Part shown: piece after piece, positions 60,366 through 64,000 of the stretch
Layout: each line of letters opens with the position of its first letter
Position numbering within the stretch: the stretch's first letter is position 1
Origin: Psychrobacter sp. WY6
GTDB taxonomy: Bacteria > Pseudomonadota > Gammaproteobacteria > Pseudomonadales > Moraxellaceae
Length of the DNA stretch: 64,000 nucleotides
Assembly (NCBI RefSeq): GCF_018448495.1
Contig: NZ_CP049902.1
Location: forward strand, 124,001 to 188,000
Direction of reading: 5' to 3'
Translations under genes and position numbers: made by a program
The notes under the pieces: generated by a model
Databases searched by the model: none
Told to the model about the DNA's origin: nothing
Seen by the model: only the letters and a program-made list of their open reading frames with translations

Positions 60366-61154
60366 TCATTTAGCTTGCCCGCGAATGTATTCTTTGACCC
60401 ATGCTTTGCCTTGATCACGATACAAGATAAGCGTATTGGTACGATAAATCGCTAATGTTGCCACTAATAAATAACTACCAATAATCATCAGTAATAATGG
60501 CATCCACATATCTGCTGACATCTTAGGCGCGGCGGTCAAAGTAAAGGTCGAGCCTTGATGCAAGGTGTTCCACCACTGTACCGAGTACTTGATAATGGGT
60601 AGATTTACTGCGCCAACAATAGACAAAATGGCGGCGGCTTTACCACGATTGGCAGTATGCTCAAACGCGGCAAATAACGCCATCACGCCCGCATACAGAA
60701 ACGCCAAGATGAGCATAGAGGTCAAACGTGCATCCCAAACCCAGTAAGTACCCCAAGTGGGTTTCGCCCAAATAGAGCCCGTGATTAAGCTAATCACACA
60801 GAGCAAGAATCCTAGCGGAGCAAGCGCCTGTGCCACTAAGCTAGCCGTTTTTATTTTCCAAACCAAAAAAATGACCCCGAGCACTGCTAAGGCAAAATAA
60901 ATGGAAATAGCGATACTGGCAGCGGGTACGTGGATAAAGATAATGCGGTAGCTATTACCTTGTAGGTAATCAGGCGGCGCAAAAGCGAGACCCCAGACAC
61001 TACCGATCAATAGGCAAATACTGGCTAATATCGCCAGCCACTTGACCCAAGGCGAAAAAATGCGAAAAAACTGCTTGGTACCCACAGTGGTCAAAAAGCC
61101 CTGCCAGATGCGCTGCCACAGGCTAGGAGATGAGACGTTATTCAGGTTGGGCAT
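60366..61154 (-). CDS. ccmC: CcmC, heme delivery membrane protein
   Basis: About 262 residues from ATG 61154, with six hydrophobic segments. The family's periplasmic His and tryptophan-rich motif are present: YRIIFIHVPAASIAI, GSIWAKPTWGTYWVWDARLTSMLILAFLY, and VQWWNTLHQG. It presents heme to CcmE. An in-frame start at 61244 would add 30 residues with no hydrophobic character, so the shorter start is preferred, although its ribosome site (AGG about 12 bases upstream) is weak. Confidence 0.93.
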   Translation of the reverse strand: MPNLNNVSSPSLWQRIWQGFLTTVGTKQFFRIFSPWVKWLAILASICLLIGSVWGLAFAPPDYLQGNSYRIIFIHVPAASIAISIYFALAVLGVIFLVWKIKTASLVAQALAPLGFLLCVISLITGSIWAKPTWGTYWVWDARLTSMLILAFLYAGVMALFAAFEHTANRGKAAAILSIVGAVNLPIIKYSVQWWNTLHQGSTFTLTAAPKMSADMWMPLLLMIIGSYLLVATLAIYRTNTLILYRDQGKAWVKEYIRGQAK

Positions 61155-61395
61155 GGGAATAAACCTATTGGCACAGCGTATTGGTTGTAACCGATATAGC
61201 GCATCATAGGCGCGACTACCTGCTAACCTGCTGGCGTTAAACACTGGATAGAATCTACAAGTGATTGTTTGCTTAGTTAACTGACTATTATAGCAAAATT
61301 GCCAGTTTTCAACATGCTGTTAATACAAAGGTTTTTTATAGCGTTTTTTATTACAAACTCTCAATACAGAGAGTTGTACACAACTTATGTCGTTT

Positions 61396-62068
61396 TTAAT
61401 TCAGCCACGCTATTTTTAACGTCATGGCAATCACCCATGGCATCACCAAAACCGAGATAATACTACCTGCTAATAATAAAGCCAGTATCGGTAAGCCATT
61501 GAGACCAGTGGCAAATAAATCAACCGCTCCTGTGGCAAAAATCAACACTGGTAACTGCATCGGTAAGGCAATTAAAGGCACTAGCCCGCACCATTCTTTA
61601 ATGACAGCGTCAAACTACTCGCGACCGCTGACAGCATCAAGAGCATCGGACTGCCCGTCACAATAGAAGCCATCAATATCCACGCCTCAAACCAACTAAG
61701 CTGAAACAAAGGCACGGCAAGTAAACTAAGCGCTGCCACAATACCACTACTAAAAATCCAATGGATAACCAAACGAATCAACACCCATAAAGGCAATGAC
61801 GCTTTGGCAACGACCAATTGCGCCAGCGTGCCATTATCAAGGGCAGGCTTAAACAAACCATCGACACCATCACCAGTGACAACAGAGCGGCAATCCACAC
61901 CGCCGACACGCCAAGGCGTTGCAATAGCGCAGGCTCGCTACCCACTGCTAGCGGAAATAAGGTGATAATAACCAAGAACAGCACTAGCGGATAAAGCCAC
62001 TGCACGGCGCCTTGCTGTTTGACTTGCCACTCGCGCCGCCATAACTGCATAAAGCTAATACCGCGCAC
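61396..62068 (-). CDS. ccmB: CcmB, heme exporter membrane subunit, two frameshifts
   Basis: It begins QLWRREWQVKQQGAVQWLYPLVLFLVIITLFPLAVG, typical of CcmB, and continues after a break (about 61865-61890) with DGLFKPALDNGTLAQLVVAKASLPLWVLIRLV. A second break at a C3 run (61585-61587) separates SLKNGAG from LVPLIALPMQLPVLIF. Repaired length is about 224 residues with six membrane segments, the usual size. It forms the CcmAB ABC unit that releases holo-CcmE from CcmCD. Start is GTG 62068 or ATG 62050. Confidence 0.9.
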
Positions 62069-62186
62069 CGCAGCTAAGTCAGTATTTGAGCTTTATTCAC
62101 TGTGTACTGAACCGTCTATTTCTATCATTTATTTGCTCTTCTACGGATGCTTGGAACACTTATACTGAGAGTATGCAAACTAGTAT

Positions 62187-62819
62187 TCAAACCATATAAT
62201 CGGACAAATCGAGTACTTGATTGGCAACACCAACGGCCTGATGACTGGTCATTAATATAGCGCCGCCAGTATTGGCAAAATCGCGCAATCTGTCTTCCAT
62301 TCGCGCTACCATATCGACATCAAGGGCAGTAAAAGGCTCATCAAGTAGCCATAATGGTGTCACCTCAGGGGTCAATAAATATAACCGTGCAAGGGTAATG
62401 CGGCGGGTTTGCCCAGCAGATAAATGGCTTGAGCTAATCGTCTCAAAGCCTTGTAATCCTACCCAAGTGAGGGCATCATCAATATCAGTAACGCTTGGGC
62501 TAATCCCATATAAATTTAGCAGAAAGGTCAGGTTTTGCGCGACCGTTAGATTTGGATGTATACCCAACTGGTGCGACACATACAAAGGCTGAATAGGTAA
62601 ATTCGCTACTCCTTGATAATAAACCTCACCGCTTAACACTGGCAATAACCCAGCCAGCTGCATCAGTAAAGTGGTCTTACCAGTACCGTTAGCACCAATT
62701 AAATGGCAAATGCTACCAGCTGCCAGATTGAGTACAACCCCTTCGCATAGAGGGATTTCGCCGCGCTGAACGGTCAGTTCATCAAGCGCAAGTAAGGCGG
62801 TATTCAGAGCTGTCATCAA
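62187..62819 (-). CDS. ccmA: CcmA, heme exporter ATP-binding protein
   Basis: 210 residues, intact. Walker A GANGTGKTT is near residue 43, the signature is LSAGQTRRITLARLYL, Walker B LWLLDEPFTALD and the H-loop TSHQ. The small size and short signature are typical of CcmA. It is the first gene of the minus-strand ccmABCDE run. ccmF, ccmG and ccmH are not in the window; ccmE is followed by a convergent gene, so they must be elsewhere. Confidence 0.95.
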   Translation of the reverse strand: MMTALNTALLALDELTVQRGEIPLCEGVVLNLAAGSICHLIGANGTGKTTLLMQLAGLLPVLSGEVYYQGVANLPIQPLYVSHQLGIHPNLTVAQNLTFLLNLYGISPSVTDIDDALTWVGLQGFETISSSHLSAGQTRRITLARLYLLTPEVTPLWLLDEPFTALDVDMVARMEDRLRDFANTGGAILMTSHQAVGVANQVLDLSDYMV

Positions 62820-62934
62820 AACCTCTCATTATTTATTAAGCGGCAATCAATATTCATCACAAACACAGATGACGTTCATGGCATAATACTTTATGCTTAC
62901 CCCAACCACACAGTATAACAAATTGTCGATTATT

Positions 62935-63969
62935 ATGACCTCAAAACCTATGCAGACTTCAAAAGATAACCAAAATTTAGATATGCCAGCGCTAACCATA
63001 GATGGCTTAATCGAGGCACAAGTTGCCTTTATGCAGCAATGGTTACGCATGCAAGCTGAACCGCTGTCTATGCAGGCATGGCAATGGTTTGCTGCACAGC
63101 CATTGAATAAATATGTCAGCGCCGATGATTTGCAACAGCTGATTAATGACTGGCTACTCAATCAACCGATGACGGATGTGATACGTAAAGATATTCGCGA
63201 TATCCTGCATACGATTATTTATCATCCAGTCAATGATAACGTGCCGTTGTCTGAGCTGGTGGATGATACTCAAGTTGAAACCCTTGCCAACTATCTCGGT
63301 AGCCACGATCAGCAACGCAATATCTTGATTCATACATTGGTCGGCAACGAGACTTTTGCCGATTTGCTAACCCAAACGCTATATCATGCCATTAATGACT
63401 TTATGGAAACCACGCTGGATAAAGCAGGTGCTGCTGGTAAACTGATGAAATTTGGGCGCAGCTCTTTTGAAAAGGCAACCAATAGAAACCTTGACGAAAA
63501 ACTGCAGGCGTATTTGCATCGTAATATTAAAGATTTAGCACGCCGCGCAGAAGCCAATGCGCAAGAGCATTTATCAAATGACGAAGTCGCGCGATTATTA
63601 ATTACTGGTTGGGCGCGAATCAAAGACCAGCCTGTCAGTCATCTACAGACTTATCTGCGTGATGAACCTGACAACAGCAGCATCGATCATATCGAAGCCA
63701 GCATTCAGCAAAGCTATAACCGCCTGCGCCAGTCGCCTTACTTACACAGCCTTGTGGCAGCGAGCATCGATACTTGGTATGGCAATCATCAGTCAGATAC
63801 TATTGCGACGGTAGTTTCGAGTCTTCATATTGATGAGCAGGCCATGACTCAATTAAGTACAGCGCTATTACCTGTGGTGCACGATGCCATTGAAAGCGAG
63901 TGGTTAACGGCACATACTCGTGAAATGTTACAAGCGTTTTATGAGCAACCGAATATCAAAAAGGCTTAG
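62935..63969 (+). CDS. Hypothetical mostly helical protein
   Basis: About 344 residues, not recognised. It is charged and helix-rich throughout with no signal peptide or membrane segment, so probably cytoplasmic. Notable stretches are AQVAFMQQWLRMQAEPLSMQAWQWF, LNDEKLQAYLHRNIKDLARRAEAN-like amphipathic helices near residues 195-220, and YNRLRQSPYLHSLVAASIDTWYG near 260-285. The start is uncertain: ATG 62935 has no clear ribosome site and an in-frame ATG at 62893 is possible. It is divergent from ccmA. Codon use looks like its neighbours. Confidence 0.7.
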   Translation: MTSKPMQTSKDNQNLDMPALTIDGLIEAQVAFMQQWLRMQAEPLSMQAWQWFAAQPLNKYVSADDLQQLINDWLLNQPMTDVIRKDIRDILHTIIYHPVNDNVPLSELVDDTQVETLANYLGSHDQQRNILIHTLVGNETFADLLTQTLYHAINDFMETTLDKAGAAGKLMKFGRSSFEKATNRNLDEKLQAYLHRNIKDLARRAEANAQEHLSNDEVARLLITGWARIKDQPVSHLQTYLRDEPDNSSIDHIEASIQQSYNRLRQSPYLHSLVAASIDTWYGNHQSDTIATVVSSLHIDEQAMTQLSTALLPVVHDAIESEWLTAHTREMLQAFYEQPNIKKA

Positions 63970-64000
63970 CATTTAATGCCTAGTCGTTTACTGTCTTGAT

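Overview
The window reads as a chromosomal segment of a Moraxellaceae gamma-proteobacterium, most likely Psychrobacter. The basis is gene content and style: a complete Pil-Chp twitching cluster (pilGHIJK-chpA-chpB-chpC), minCDE, an ahpF/ahpC/oxyR peroxide block, an imelysin/di-heme iron operon, metNIQ and ccmABCDE, in moderately AT-rich DNA with short AT-rich intergenic spaces. The genus call rests on recognition of these families, not on a search.

Layout. 1-1000: a cut-off CvnD-like GTPase translationally coupled to a BLUF photoreceptor gene. 1.1-7 kb: an amidohydrolase, an SDR dehydrogenase, tRNA-Gly(GCC), an M48 protease lipoprotein, BolA, SirB2 and a small lipoprotein. 7-12.4 kb: a sulfur/persulfide block (trxC, DUF2892, persulfide-dioxygenase-like MBL enzyme, divergent BigR/SqrR-like ArsR regulator, SulP transporter, two P-loop sulfurtransferase/phosphatase-like proteins). 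12.5-16 kb: a GST and three tandem paralogues of an unrecognised exported protein. 16-21 kb: ahpF, ydcH-like, ahpC and divergent oxyR, then a broken HD-domain gene. 21-30 kb: TPMT-like methyltransferase, YgjP-like metalloprotease, then an iron operon read on the minus strand (imelysin, di-heme oxidoreductase, imelysin, DUF1513) behind a perfect Fur-box palindrome, and an OmpA-family lipoprotein. 30-35 kb: acyltransferase, a membrane protein, minC-minD-minE. 35-50 kb: cytochrome b561 and the Pil-Chp cluster, in which chpB is split by a 914-bp IS630-family element with a TA target duplication. 50-55 kb: an adaptor lipoprotein and a two-component system whose kinase carries a ~265-residue low-complexity insert in the ATPase domain. 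55-64 kb: metNIQ, an aldo-keto reductase, ccmABCDE and an unrecognised conserved-looking ORF.

The most important practical observation is that about 20 genes, including minC, minE, metN, trxC, chpA, ccmB and ccmE, contain single-base frameshifts, very often in short A/T or G runs. Restoring one base almost always gives a normal family member. Such a pattern in so many conserved genes is better explained by sequencing/assembly indels than by biology. I therefore annotate full reconstructed spans and give each break point. The chpB interruption by the IS is a real rearrangement, not such an artefact.

No clearly new defence or biosynthetic system was found. The best candidates for new biology are the BLUF-GTPase pair, the three tandem exported paralogues, the insert-bearing histidine kinase, the PilJ without a large sensory domain, and a repeated ~110-bp intergenic element.
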